Assembly: GCA_018398805.1 (NCBI GenBank)
Contig: JAGFBZ010000724.1
Span: 1-64,000, forward strand
Origin: Hirundichthys speculiger
Lineage: Eukaryota; Chordata; Actinopteri; Beloniformes; Exocoetidae
Reading direction: 5' to 3'
DNA: 64,000 bases
Shown: one piece after another, positions 12,147 through 23,688 of the stretch
How positions within the stretch are numbered: the stretch's first letter is position 1
Layout: each line of letters opens with the position of its first letter
The notes under the pieces: generated by a model
The model's database searches: none
What the model was told of the DNA's origin: nothing
The model's input: the letters and a program-made list of their open reading frames with translations, nothing else
Program-made: the position numbers and the translations under genes

Positions 12147-13345
12147 CAGTGTTGGGCAAGTTTGCTTTCTATACGAACTAGTTAAGTTCATAGTTAATAG
12201 AAATTAAAATGAACTAGTTCAGTTCACCATTTCATCAATGAACTAAATAGTTCATTTTTAGTTCTTTTTTTTTTAATTCTTCTTTAATGTTGCTGCGAGC
12301 AAATATTCGTCAAAATGATTACCAGTGCCCATATACTACACCACCACAAAACGGCAATTATTTTATCCATTTTATCTGTTGAAAACTATTGGTCCAATTT
12401 GGAATGCTTAACCAACCAGGGTTCATATTAGCATTGAAGGGACAGCCCATGTAAAACTGTCATTTCCGTTTCAGCTTCTCTCTACAGCAGCCATTCCCAA
12501 ACTTATGCCAAGGCCCAATTTGAAATGTGAAAATCTCCGCAGCCCACTGAAACCTTTTAATCACAACTGTGATCAACATACAGGACAAGGAACCATGATC
12601 CGATATTAATGTAAGGGCTCAACAAATAAGGTGACACTTGTCATATTAAGTTAAGATGACAGTAGAATAACACTTAACTGGTTTGTTTTATTACTTCTTA
12701 ATGTTTTCTTTAATGATGTCATGAATATTTTACAGTATTTAAAAAAGATCAAGGATTTAAAACACATTTGTTTAATTTTAATGACCTCTCACTGCCCACC
12801 TGCAGTTCCACGACGGCCCAGCAGGGGGACGCGGCCCACACTTTGGGAATCACTGCTCTATAGTATGTTAAAAATATGAGGAAAAACTTGCTACCAAATG
12901 GTCTTTATTATAAGACAAAAACAGGTACTTAAGGTGCAAATGTTTTTTTCCCCCATTTCAATATTTCAATCCCCCCCCAGGAGTCGGGGCGCTCCTCCAG
13001 CTCTGGGTAACTGCTGCTTTCATCTTCCTCCATGCTTGTTTTAAACGTTTGATGACGCAATTGTTAGCGTGACAGAAGCGACAGCCCAGGTTGCCATGTT
13101 TGATTACTTTCCGAAGATACATTTTAGGCTTGTTTGTGGTGTATTTTAAATGGGATTCACTGGAAACCTGGCACGGTTTTGACGGTGCGTGAACTCTGAA
13201 AGAGCGTCGTTCACAACTGCCCAAATGAACTCCTTCACGCCACACGCTAGTGAAGGGGAATGAGAGCACGTTCAGTTCACGTTCACACAAAATATGAACT
13301 AGTTCGTGAACTTTCGTTCAATGAACACGTTCAGGTACAATACTG
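12147..13345 (-). mobile_element. hAT-type element, copy A of a two-copy family, with nested hAT
   Basis: The left end is CAGTGTTGGGCAAG and the right end reads TACAATACTG (reversed CAGTATTGTA), flanked by the perfect 8-bp duplication CATCTGAC (12139-12146 and 13346-13353). A second copy at 35675-36909 lies in the opposite orientation. Minus-strand frame 12958-13290 contains the peptide GCRFCHANNCVIK, also readable in copy B, so it is a conserved remnant of coding sequence of unknown function. Removing the nested element at 12488-12855 and its 8-bp duplication leaves about 823 bp, close to the 819-bp core of copy B. Confidence 0.88.
12488..12855. mobile_element. Nested hAT MITE, 368 bp
   Basis: The ends are CAGCCATTCCCAAACT and, reversed, CAGTGATTCCCAAAGTGTGG, typical hAT terminal repeats. 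Flanks are CTCTACAG (12480-12487) and CTCTATAG (12856-12863), matching at 7 of 8 positions. Copy B of the host hAT (about 36570-36580, reversed) keeps the uninterrupted CTCTACAG site, confirming the limits. Confidence 0.88.
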
Positions 13346-13353
13346 CATCTGAC

Positions 13354-14334
13354 TCCCTGGTTTGTTTATTCCGCCATTTGCTCATTTTTGAGTTTAGTTG
13401 GATGGGGCTTGGGTCAGTTTCTTCTAGCACGGTGTCTATCATAGCATCTTCAGAAAGGTGATGTTAGAGAGTTTGTCCAGTTTTCTTTCCTTTAGTTCTC
13501 TTCTCATACAGTCAATGATTCACTTTAGATTCTGCCTTTGATTTATTGCTCCCCCATTCAGCCGAGTCACTCCGATGGGGGTGAGGGTTATATGAAGAGC
13601 TCCTAGCTACAGTCTTTGTACTGCAATATCTTTGTCAAATTACAGTCACACTCCAGTTGAACAGGCTCCGAGTGGTGTATAAACAGCAGGAAATTGTGCT
13701 GATAACTGGGTTCTGGCCCTTATTTCCCTCTTGACTGGTCTGCGTTGAGTGCTTTGACATCACAGAGCAGTCGACTCAAGTGTTTGTGTTTGATAGCCCG
13801 ACATTCACCCGACTACCTTCATCAGCAGGACAAACCAGAGCTTTTATAACCAATATCCTCAGAATGCTCTTCCACGGTACATCAGCGACTATAGAAATAT
13901 ACGTATTTAGCATACACAAATTCAAACTGATTTGTGAACTCTGCGCACAATAAAAGGTGTCAGAACTGACTTAAATTTTCTTGAATCACACCAAAAGATG
14001 CTGTCCATCCGAGCTTGCAAATGCACATTAATAATTCAGCTGCAGTTTTGTCGAGTTGCACGCTGTGAGGTACAACCAGCTGCTGCTCCCGTCTCCTTTC
14101 ACACACGGCTCCAAAGAATTTATGTCCAGCGCAACAATCACATTCATGTATTCACGAGGATCAAGGCAGCTTGAACGTAAATAAAAAAGAGGAATTTTGC
14201 ATGTGTTTCATGTCAGCATTTTCAGTTGTGCACTCCATCTATAAACCATCTCCTCAAGCCAAAATTGAAAATTTATCTGACTTCACTCTTCAAGAAAGAA
14301 GGTTTGGAGTTTTTTACTGTTATTTGTTGTTGTC
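13354..14334. other. No gene seen
   Basis: Intergenic; no recognised repeat or coding sequence. Confidence 0.5.
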
Positions 14335-14577
14335 CATCCATCCGTCTATCCTCTTCGACTTATCTGGGTTTGGGTCACAGCGGCAGCAGCTAAGGCACAG
14401 AGGCCCAGACCTGCCAGGTCAGAGGAGAAATATAATCTCTCCAATCTGTCCAGAGTTCACTTTCAGGCCTCCTTCTGGTTGGACATGCCCAAAATATCTC
14501 TAAAGATAGGCTCCCAGGAGTCATCCTTACCAGACGCCCAAAGCCCCTCAACTGGCTCTTCCAGATGTGGGAGAGCA
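14335..14577 (-). pseudogene. LINE ORF2 C-terminal fragment
   Basis: Minus-strand translation gives SQLRGFGRLVRMTPGSL, then ACPTRRRP and WTDWRDYISPLTWQVW, the C-terminal pattern (WFGHxxRM ... GRPxxxWRDxxxxLxWE) found after the polymerase domain in several teleost LINE ORF2 proteins. It is followed by CATCCATCC-type sequence at the other edge. It is a 5'-truncated relic of about 240 bp lacking the reverse transcriptase. Confidence 0.65.
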
Positions 14578-14674
14578 AACCCGATCAGCCACCTGAAACA
14601 TAACCATCACTTCCAAGGAGTTTTGAAATCACGCTAACGTGAGCTAACGTGAGCTAATGTGAGCTAACGTGAGC
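14578..14674 (+). repeat. hAT family fragment with a 10-bp tandem repeat
   Basis: CCGATCAGCCACCTGAAACA and the following CTTCCAAGGAGTTTTGAAAT match the interior of the hAT at 3592-4610 (near 4118-4165). It runs into about four copies of GAGCTAACGT (14633-14674). Only an internal piece of the element is present. Confidence 0.6.
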
Positions 14675-15374
14675 AAGGCAGGAGCAAGTCTTCGTTGTTC
14701 CTGAGGTCCGTTGTTATCAGACGTAAGCTGGACTCAGCTACGTCTCAGTGTACCAGAGACCACAAATACAAGATCCCATCTGAGATTCCCCACAGACCTT
14801 TCACTTTTCTACTTTACTCTCACTTGCAAATGATTAGGGTTGAATTTGTATGCAGTTAGGTTAACAAATTTCAAAATACATGGCTTTGGTTAGGAGTTAC
14901 ATGTTTGACCACCACACAGAATTAGAAGCTGAGACTTTTAACCATGGATCGTAACGCTGACAGTTTTATCTGACATGTGGACAAACATACCTTTTAAATC
15001 TTTTCTTGTGAGGCTGCGCTGGATATTTGTAAGAAAATATGCAGATTGTGTTTGAACATTAAAGTCTAACCAATCCACACAACTGTTATTTTCCTCTGCC
15101 ACTTCCCTTGCTTCCTTTTAGAAATGTAAGTCATGCAGCTCAAGACTAGTCACAGAAATAGTCTCCAATTAGTTTTTATCGATGCATTAACTGTTCCTCC
15201 AAGGCCGAGCCTACAAACATTTTTTGCAATAATTCAGTTCCCCCCCCCCCCCCCCCCTCAATCCCTGACTTTTCCAAGCCAAAAAAAGAAATTGAAAATA
15301 ATCATAAAAACAAGCCCTGCAGGTTATTTCAAAAGCAACAGCGTTATAGTGAGCCAGTTACATCACTGAGGGTG
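14675..15374. other. No gene seen; poly-C tract
   Basis: Intergenic. An unbroken run of about 18 C lies at 15240-15257. Confidence 0.5.
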
Positions 15375-15545
15375 GTGGTGGGAGAGGACCCAAACGCAAA
15401 AACTCACAGGAGGCAGCTGGATGAAGATCAAAGATAAACTTTAATAACTTAGAGATAAAAAAAAAACACAAAAAACAACTCACAACACTTCAAGGCAGGA
15501 ACACCAGAGTAATAAGTCTACAAAGTAATAGCCGAAGTCAACAAG
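15375..15545 (-). repeat. LTR-like fragment
   Basis: On the minus strand this resembles the 3' part of the sequence at 19790-20215: a TTATTAAAG polyadenylation-type region followed by sequence ending in TTTGGGTCCTC. It lacks a clear start and target duplication. Confidence 0.35.
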
Positions 15546-16189
15546 ATGGACTGGGAGTACAACGAAACTGGTGGTGAAGCATTTTCTAGAAAGGCACATC
15601 ACTGGTGGCAGCCTGATGCAGCAGCTCTGGCCATGTTGCCTGAACTTCTTTTTTTCCCCATTAAAACACACATTTTTGAGGCATTTTTTTCCTATGCTGG
15701 TTGGGATGCTGTGCTGTTTAAAGTGTATCTGGTGGTAATTCCGGCACTTTTGAGTATCAATCACGAGAAGTAACCATCATAATAAAAAAGCTGTTTACAC
15801 ATGGGGGAAGCAGCCGACTGAGCTTTTTTATTGGCAATTTGAAGAGAGTAGGAGGAAACTGAGTTTTTTGCAAAAGTTTTATCTAAAAATGAGCTTGTTG
15901 GTACAATAAATAAATAAATAAAACAAAATGCTGACGGAACATAATTTGGGCTAAACATCTCGCCTGCTTTCACACGGTGAGAAAGAGAACACAAACCAGA
16001 GCAGGAAGGATGAAAGGAGGAGGATTATGGAGCTTGTTGCAACAGTTACTGTTAAGGAACATCTCTGCACCCCAATATTTAAAAGCTGGCTATGAGTTTC
16101 CAACCCGAATTCACCTGTGGTACCTGCTGACGTTGCATGTGACATCATCATGTGACATCATCAGATCAGCTGCTGCCAGACAACACATA
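15546..16189. other. No gene seen
   Basis: The frame at 15546-15773 shows no domain. Short A/T-rich tracts only. Confidence 0.45.
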
Positions 16190-16440
16190 ATTCCATCCAT
16201 CCATTTTCGACACCTGCTTCATCCTGTTCAACGGCGACAACAAGTGATGGACAACATGGACTCACAGACACCAATAACGCCAACAGCCATACGCACTCAG
16301 AGTCACTCTTGTGGTGATCCTACTTTCACCAATCGACCCAACAGTCATGTTTTTGGACTGCGAGAGCTAGCAGCTAACGGAGATAACCGGATCATGGCCT
16401 CTCACTCTGACAGCAGCCAGCTCCTACAGCTCACTTGACT
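16190..16440 (+). repeat. Unclassified teleost interspersed repeat fragment
   Basis: Begins CCATCCATCCATTTTCGACA and contains CATGTTTTTGGACTGCGAGA, phrases typical of an abundant teleost repeat. The frame across it (15977-16438) is therefore not taken as a gene. Confidence 0.45.
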
Positions 16441-16844
16441 AAATGGAGACCTAGCCCGGCTTTGGCTTGGTACCTTTGCTCTGAACTGCCGGGGTCTCAG
16501 CTGAGGACTCAGCAGAGGGTCGACTCTTGGCTACCCCAGTGAAGGAGGGTCCCAAGAGAGTTCGGTCAAAGGTCCAGCAGCCCCCTTTTATTCTGAAAGC
16601 ACTCATTTTGTTTCGATGTTGGTGGCATTTGAAAGGAGGATGAATGGACAGATGAATGTACGTTAACAATAGTCAGCATCATTGGTTAGCATGCTCATCG
16701 AAGCAAAAATACCTGCAGTAACTTGTGGTGACTGAAGTTTGGTGGGCGTGATCCAACCGGTCGTTCATTCTGACCATGTGCTGTGGTTTCAAAAGCACTC
16801 TTTATAAAACCTGTGGGTGACATCACAGAGGGTTTTTCCAGTTC

Positions 16845-16955
16845 TCTTTATACAGTCTGTGTATACTCCATATAGAAAGGCCTTATCCAGGATTTGAACC
16901 AGGAACCGTCTAGCTGTGATGCAGCAGTGCTAACCACGAAGCAAGCATGTTCTCC
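16845..16955 (+). repeat. tRNA-like interspersed repeat fragment
   Basis: Contains AGAAAGGCCTTATCCAGGAT then TTGAACCAGGAACC and CAGCAGTGCTAACCAC. The GGATTTGAACC phrase resembles a reversed tRNA B-box, but no clover-leaf tRNA can be folded. It is probably the tail of the same class of repeat as at 16190. Confidence 0.4.
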
Positions 16956-17324
16956 CACAACAATCCCAACAGACAAAAATCCCCCCCAAACAAACGACTA
17001 AAACCCCTGATCATGACAAATGAACCCCATGTTTCAGTCTTCTGATGTAATGAATTCAACAGTTCTCAGTGCATCAATCATTTTTTGCCCTTTAACATGA
17101 AAGTTTACATATTTATTCCACTGCTTGAAGGAAAATCAAATACATCAATAACATACTGAACTAAAAAAAATCTCAATGATGCAACATTATTGGATCTCTT
17201 TCATATTTCTAATTACGTTGCCTGAATTTCCATTGCCTTGTAAGACTGATTTAAAATCGTGACACTTGTCCCCATCTCTCTTTTTTTAATTTAAACGAAA
17301 AGACTGGTTCGGTTTTCTCTGCAG
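16956..17324. other. No gene seen
   Basis: AT-rich intergenic or intronic sequence. Confidence 0.45.
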
Positions 17325-17534
17325 ACACCACGCGCTGCTGAAACAAATGGCTCCTTTTTCAACAAAAATGAGTTGTCAGGTGCGGTTCCACCGAGAGCAC
17401 AAGCGTGGCCTCAGACGACCACACACAACCTCAGCGTATGGCCCGAGTCCAGATTCAGCAGCATCTTGTCAACAGAAATGAATGGGCTATTAGTCCAGTT
17501 CAACGTCCTCACCTCCCATCTGCTGCTGTTATGA
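17325..17534 (+). CDS. Possible exon, unidentified (weak)
   Basis: A pyrimidine-rich TTCGGTTTTCTCTGCAG forms a good splice acceptor, followed by 69 open codons to a TGA at 17532-17534. The translation begins TPRAAETNGSFFNKNELSG. Within it, TCAG|GTGCGG at 17379/17380 could be a donor, making a 55-nt internal exon. I recognise no domain and no neighbouring exon in the same gene. A chance open frame behind a chance acceptor is quite possible. Confidence 0.2.
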   Translation, partial: TPRAAETNGSFFNKNELSGAVPPRAQAWPQTTTHNLSVWPESRFSSILSTEMNGLLVQFNVLTSHLLLL

Positions 17535-19036
17535 GAAAGTCTCGAGAAGCTAATCCCGACTCACCCGAGGTGCGTGGACTTCCAGGCACCGCTTTACCTT
17601 AGGTCTCTAAAGATGAACCTCATATCAGAGGCACTGCTGCAGACTGCACGACTATTGAAAATAACTTTTTTTTTTTGACCATCACAGCATGAATCAGATC
17701 AAACAGGCCTTTTTATTTTTCTTCAGTTTTCCAACCATGATTCTCATCTTTGTGCATTAACAGTCACAAGTTAATACAACATGACTGAAGCTTTGAGAAA
17801 TATACCTTATTAATATTCTGTACCCTGCTAACGAAAGAAAAACAAACAAAAAAAATACAAGAAAGAAACTAAGATGTGAAATAAAAAATGCTAAAGAAAT
17901 CAAATCCTAAGATTTTGATTTATGGATTTGTTTGATCTCTTCTAGTCATTTTCAGAATTTTTTTCCCTCCTCTGGCTCAGCGTGAAAACCTATTCTCCCC
18001 TCTCTCTATTTTTTATTTTTTTTATTGGTGATTTCAGAATCACATCAAAGAGTTTTTACTGCCTGAAGAGGGAAAGTAGACGAGCGCAAGTTCTTAACCG
18101 CATAAACAAACACATCCCAATATGCAACAAGTAGCGCCAGCTGTCATTTCAAGGGGAATATTCACTTACTTTATAATTCATGGTTTTTCTAGATGGTAAG
18201 TGTCTTTTATTAAATTATATTTTCTCTCAACGTGCACACTGCTGGGAGTATACAGCAGGAGTCTCTGGACTTCTTTGTCTTTGTTCTTCAAGGCGTTTCA
18301 CTTTCCGCCCAGAAGGCTTAGTTAATTGGATCGTCAGCTGAATTGACAAAGTCTTTTAGGTGGAAGGTGAAACATTTTGAGTGTGGCTGCTGCAAACGCC
18401 TCGTTTCCATTTGCTGTCCATAAAGCCACAAAATGTCCCTAGTGATCAAAGCGAGGAAGTGCAGCTATAAACGGATGGCTCAAAAACATCACAATAAGAG
18501 CAATAATCTCTACAACTGCCTACTTTTGCGGGCTGAGCAGTTTCATAACATAGTTTCACACATTGCATGTTTTGTCACAGAAATAGCCTGCTCGTGATTT
18601 GGTTTTTCCCATGTGAGCAAGCACAGCGAATATATTTCCTCAAATCCACTGTACAAATTCAAATTTTTCAGTGCAGACAAAACCACCAGAGATTACAGAG
18701 GTTCCCACAGGAATGAATAGACCTCCAGATGAATGAGTGAGCGCACACAGTGTTGCAGTTTAGGTAGTAAAGCACAGCTAAGTTAGCTATATGCTAACTG
18801 ACAGTGCAATACTCCAGAACATGACATGTCAATTTATGATTTATGCTTCTGCGTAGCAGCTATGCACGTAGCCCCAGGCCGTCATTGGCATTTTTACTTT
18901 GTGTTGCTCTGTAATCCCACCACCGACCACTAGACAGCAGTGTGGGTTCTTTTTCTGCAGTGCTGAAGCTTACAGTGTGGTTTCCTTTTGTTTACTTCCT
19001 TTATCTCGGTCAGCCATAGCAACAGAGCAAATAAAG
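17535..19036. other. No gene seen
   Basis: AT-rich sequence. A repeat-like CAGTGTGGGTTCTTTTTCTG lies near 18939. No coding signal. Confidence 0.5.
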
Positions 19037-19038
19037 TA

Positions 19039-19733
19039 CCGTATTGGGCCGAATATAGGACGACTCTGATTATAAGACGACCCCTATTTTTCAAATATAA
19101 TTTTGGGAAAATGAAAATATGATGAAGACAATAAGGTTATTCATAGAACAACTTTTTATTGTACAATTACTATAGAAAAAAAACTTACACAGAGATAACA
19201 TTCTGCTGTATTGTTAAACATTTTAATGATTTCATCTTTTTTAGGAAGTATGATACCATACCTAAGGGAAGGTACTTGTCAAGTTTCCATGTTATTTAAG
19301 ATCAAGGTATAGTACTAGTTAATAAACTTTATTCTCTTAACATCTGAGACTATGACTCAGTGAATAAGCAACAACCATGTAGTTCAGTAACTGCATTAAT
19401 GATGTCAATAACTGCAGAACCATCAAAGTCGAGTTGTATTCGGTTTCAAGAACAACATTAACAATTCAGTGGGTAAAAAACAAATTCTGAACTGCAACAA
19501 AACTTTTCCCTTTGCTTGAGACAGTCACGTCATTCCTCCATTTTACATCAGATCCTGCTGGCATGAACTCACTGTGACGCTCCATTCTTACTGGTTACTT
19601 TGGTGCGGCTCCATCTAGTGGCGCAGATGTGTAATTACAATAGAAAAGTCCAGACCTCGATTATAAGACGACCCCAAATTTTGAGAATATGATTTCTAGA
19701 ATAAAATATTTTCCTATATTCGGGCCAATACGG
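19039..19733. mobile_element. TA-flanked TIR element (CCGTATTGGCCCGAATATAG type), 695 bp
   Basis: Left end CCGTATTGGGCCGAATATAG and, reversed, right end CCGTATTGGCCCGAATATAG form near-perfect inverted repeats, flanked by TA on both sides (19037-19038, 19734-19735; GTAC on each side also fits). Subterminal TTATAAGACGACCCC occurs at both ends in inverted orientation. No coding frame. The target site suggests Tc1/mariner-type mobilisation, an inference. Ends resemble those of the 28201-29947 element. Confidence 0.82.
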
Positions 19734-19789
19734 TACATTTTAGAGAAGTTGGAGCTGATTAATATTGAACGTCATGTTATACTTTTGTA

Positions 19790-20215
19790 GTATGGAGGAC
19801 CCAAAAATGCAGGAGAGTCAGGAGGTTTACAACCAAACGTCCTTTAATAATAGTCGCAAGAAATAAATCTCACACAGAGTAGTCCATGGATTGAGACAGC
19901 ACTGCAGGAACAGGGTACAAAACCGAGCCAGGATCAAACAGGGAAACCCACAGACGAAAACAGGATGAAAATCTACAGTACGATCTGGCCAACCAAAAGG
20001 GAAAGACAAGACTTAAATACACAAGAGGACAAACACGAGGCAGGTGCAAACAATCAGGGAAATAGATGGAAGGAAGTAAAGGAGAAGACTATGAAGACAA
20101 GACAGACCTTCAAAGTAAAACAGGAAACAAGGTTGACTAACAACAAGAGAGATGAAAAACACTAACTAAACCCCAAAAACATGCCATGCCCAACCCACAC
20201 CATAACACATCGGTC
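19790..20215 (-). mobile_element. Probable solo LTR or LTR fragment
   Basis: Read on the minus strand it begins TGTTATGGTGTGGGTTGGGC, has a CTTGTGTATTTAAGTC core-promoter-like stretch, then TTATTAAAGG and ends near GGGTCCTCCATACTACA. A TG...CA frame with a TATA-like box followed by a polyadenylation-like site is LTR-like. No matching 4-6 bp target duplication was seen, and no internal retroelement genes. Confidence 0.42.
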
Positions 20216-20460
20216 ATTTTTAGAGACAGTGCAACAAACTACCATTCTAAGTGACTTGAAGACTTGAAGTTGATAAAGAAGTAGCTGCGGAAAATATGAA
20301 TATGAAGTACAAATCTATGAACCAGATCAATCATCAGTAGCATAGCTACTGTGTCGCTTTGAAGCAGAAGTATAAATCAGCCTTAAGGTGGCAGCAGACG
20401 CACTCATCTAGGAATTTGCAGACCTGAGCCTTTCCGGTCTTCCCATGCTAGTGGCTTCCT

Positions 20461-20664
20461 TCAGTTACTCCAGGCAAAGTCGAGAGAATCACCACTCGTG
20501 TAGCCATCAGTGTTGATCTTTTCCCTGTCAAAGTGATGGCAACATAGCCTGGAATTTCTTGTGAGATTCAGCACGTCGACATTCTTCCCCGTCTTGTCGT
20601 TCTCATGCCAAATCAGTGCCTTCCACCTTCTCTGCGCAGAGAGATGTTCCGGCCACTTTCCCAA
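20461..20664 (-). pseudogene. THAP-domain relic
   Basis: The minus-strand frame reads WPEHLSAQRRWKALIW, then NLTRNSRLCCHHFD. The pattern of basic residues with a Trp, followed by SRxCxxHF, matches the second half of the THAP C2CH zinc finger, found in P-element-type transposases and THAP proteins. The N-terminal CxxxC half is missing, and no following transposase domain is visible. A P-element relic or a host THAP exon fragment are both possible. Confidence 0.5.
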
Positions 20665-22117
20665 ATCACATCAGTCAGGAAGGGATAGATGTGTAGCTTC
20701 TTTGTTCTAGAGCTCCACAGCATCACAGTAGTGCACCACGGTCATTTGAAACTAGAAAATGACATGAAAATTTATGGCTTGTTTTTTGGGTTGTTGCTTT
20801 CTTTACCAGAAGTGGTCATGTCTGCAAAAAGACCCAAATGCAATGCGTTACGACGACTGGTGCTGCCACCTAGTGGACAAAAAAATAGCAGCACCTTCGT
20901 GGTACTCTGTGCGTTCACACTGTGGCCCTCCTTCCAGGCTAGTTTGTTGGTTCACAGTCATTTAATCACTGGAGATAAAATACAAATGAGAGAGCAGTGT
21001 GGCAGTAACTGTTGTATACAGTATATGTTGAGTAGAAATGGCATGCAAGTATTCTGCACAATTTATATCAACTTTGAGTTGTAATTCATATAAAAAAAAT
21101 TATTTTGACTTGACACCACACATTTGATAGCGTATAGTCTCATTAAAACTCACTTGTAACCTCAGTGTTACTTAAGACTATTATCTGTATCCGTATTCAA
21201 AAGACATGAGGTTTCAGCCTTCAATCTTTAATGTCCGTCCAGTTCATGGTTTTTAATGGATAAGAAACTGCAAAATTCATTGTAGCCTAAAGATGGGCTT
21301 GATCATAAAGGATGGCGTCAAGAACTTGATAAAATCTGAAGATAAAATATAATGAAGCTTAAGCTCACATTCTTGTTAATGCCCTGACTAAATTATGTGT
21401 TTTATGCATCCTGTTATAGGTTAGAGGTGCTCCTCTGCATTTGGCTTTTAACCTGCCATTCCTACTTAAGGATAATTTTTAATCCTTCACTTGAGCCTTA
21501 AATCCGACTCACATGGCCTTATCTCTTGTGGGATTGACTCCATCACTTTAAAAGCACCTGTTTTTAGCCGAAGCTTGCAACGTCACTAGTCTGATGTTTG
21601 GGAAAGCGAGTGTTTAGCTTCTGTAGACTAATCCAAAAAATCAAGCTTAAAATGCTTATTTGGGTATTAGTGTATTATTCTCTATGAAAAGCATAAAATA
21701 ACAATCTGCACTGCAGGCAAATGTTCCCCGTGGGTGAAAGGTTTTAATATGTTCAGAGCTGATAAGATCAATGGTGTACAGTAAAACCACCTGTCTAAAA
21801 TTGTGCAGTTGCTCTCCGTCTCAAAAAAGCTATGACCATTTGAGAAAAGAACCCCAACACATCTCGTCACGTGTCCTTGATGTCGGATCAGATCAGATGG
21901 ATTAGACATGTTTTACAGCACATCCCTCAGACGCTTGATCAGATTGAGATGCACGTCCACAAACCACTCGTCTATGCCCACTGTTACACCTGGTTGTAAA
22001 GTAATAAACCCTGCAAAGCCTGCTGGGAATTCAAGTCATTTTGATGGTTTCTTTGTCTTAAACCATGTGCTCAGACTTTGATGCTGATGTCAGGCCTCGC
22101 TCCGTGTCAACACATGG
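20665..22117. other. No gene seen
   Basis: Open frame 20689-21084 has no recognisable domain and covers a repeat-like CTGCCACCTAGTGGAC (near 20863). No terminal-repeat element identified. Confidence 0.45.
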
Positions 22118-22119
22118 TA

Positions 22120-23688
22120 CAGCGGGGAAAATAAGTATTGAACACGTCAACATTTCTCTCAAAAAACATATTTCTAATCGAGCTATTGACATGAAATTTT
22201 CACCAGATGTCGGCATCAACCCAAGTAATGCACACATACAAAGAAATCCAAACATTTATGTCCATAAATTAAGTTATGTGTAATAAAGTGAAATGGTACA
22301 GGGAATAAGTATTGAACACGCTTACTGAAATTTATTTAATACTTAGTGCAAAAACCTTTGTTGGTGATTACAGCCTCAAGACGCCTCCTGTATGGAGAAA
22401 CCAGTCGAATACATTGCTCAGGTGTGATTTTGGCCCATTCATCCACACAAACTGCCTTCAAATCTTCAAGGTTCCGGGTGTCTCTTCTGTGAACCCGGAT
22501 CTTCAGTTCTTTCCAAAGATTTTCAATTGGATTCAAGTCTGGTGATTGACTGGGCCATTCTAGCAGCTTTATTTTCTTTTTCTTCAACCAGTTGAGTGTT
22601 ACCTTGGCTGTGTGCTTGGGATCGTTGTCTTGCTGAAAGATCCACCCTCTTTTCATCTTCAGCAGCCTGGCAGATGACAGCAGATTCTGATCAAGAACCA
22701 GTACCACATGCTGAAAAACAGCCCCACGCCATGATGCTCCCACCTCCAAACTTGACTGTTGCTATGGTGTTTTGGGGGTGATGTGCGGTGCCATTTTTCC
22801 TCCAAACATGTTGTGTCTTATGACATCTGAAGAGTTCAATTTTGGTCTCATCTGACCAGAGTATGTTCTCCCAGAATGTCATGGGTTTATCCAAATGTTG
22901 TGTCGCAAACTCCAAACGTGTTTCAACATGCTTCTTCTTCAAAAATGGAGTCTTGGTTGGTGTGCGTGCATGGAGGCCATGGCGGTTGAGTGCATTACTT
23001 ATTGTTTTCTTTGAAACAACGGTACCTGCTGATTCCAGGTCTTTCTGAAGCTCTCCACGAGTGGTCCTGGGCTGTTGGAGAACCCTTGTGATGATTGTTT
23101 TGACTCCTCTGTCTGAAATCTTGCGAGGAGCACCTGGCCGTGGCTGATTTAAGGTAATGCCGTGTTCTTTCCACTTCCAGATGATGGCCCCAATGGTACT
23201 CACTGGAATTTTCAGAAGTTTAGAAATGCGCCTGTAACCAATGCCTTCAGTGTGTTTTGCAACAATAAGGTTGCGTAGGTCTTTGGACAGCTCTTTGCTT
23301 TTACCCATCATGCAATGCTTCTTGTCTAACACCTTGCTGGTGAGAAACCTTTTTAAAAAGGCACCAATCAGGACTAAACCAGCTGATATTACTTTGCATT
23401 AATAGGGGACAAGTTAACTTTCTAAATACTGACAAACTCCAGCTGCTTTCTTGGCTTTCCAGACCTTTTTACCCCTCCTTTTCTCCATGTGTTCAATACT
23501 TATTCCCTGTGCCATTCCACTTTAATACACATAACTTAATTTATGGACATAAATGTTTGGATTTCTTTGTATGTGTGTATTACTTGGGTTGATGCCGACA
23601 TCTGGTGAAAATTTCATGTCAATAGCTCGATTAGAAATATGTTTTTTGAGAGAAATGTTGACGTGTTCAATAATTATTTTCCCCGCTG
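22120..23688 (-). mobile_element. Tc1-like transposon with long inverted repeats, 1569 bp
   Basis: Inverted repeats of about 200 bp start CAGCGGGGAAAATAAGTATT (left), and the right end, reversed, is CAGCGGGGAAAATAATTATT. Each contains a second inner GAATAAGTATTGAACAC motif (about 22303 and, reversed, 23485), the IR/DR layout of fish Tc1 elements. TA dinucleotides flank both ends (22118-22119, 23689-23690). The transposase is on the minus strand and damaged once. Confidence 0.95.
22336..23332 (-). pseudogene. Tc1 transposase, frameshifted
   Basis: A DDE transposase that would bind the element's inverted repeats and cut and paste it at TA sites. The N-terminal part (213 codons from the first ATG, 23332-22691) has the paired-like helix-turn-helix region, the RPGAPRKISDRG linker and the first catalytic Asp in WSDETKIELF. 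The C-terminal part (in frame from within 22749-22336) has [10 protein letters not shown] with the second Asp and PIENLWKEL with the Glu, 34 residues apart (DD34E). After [17 protein letters not shown] a frame change and a short loss precede [14 protein letters not shown] near 22690-22720. This single lesion should inactivate it; the ending TKY is typical of the family. Confidence 0.92.

Noticed and set aside
15977..16438. 153-codon frame as a gene
   Set aside because: It crosses a common interspersed repeat and lacks any domain or splice context.
16885..16950. tRNA gene
   Set aside because: Only a B-box-like phrase is present; no A-box, anticodon arm or acceptor stem could be paired.
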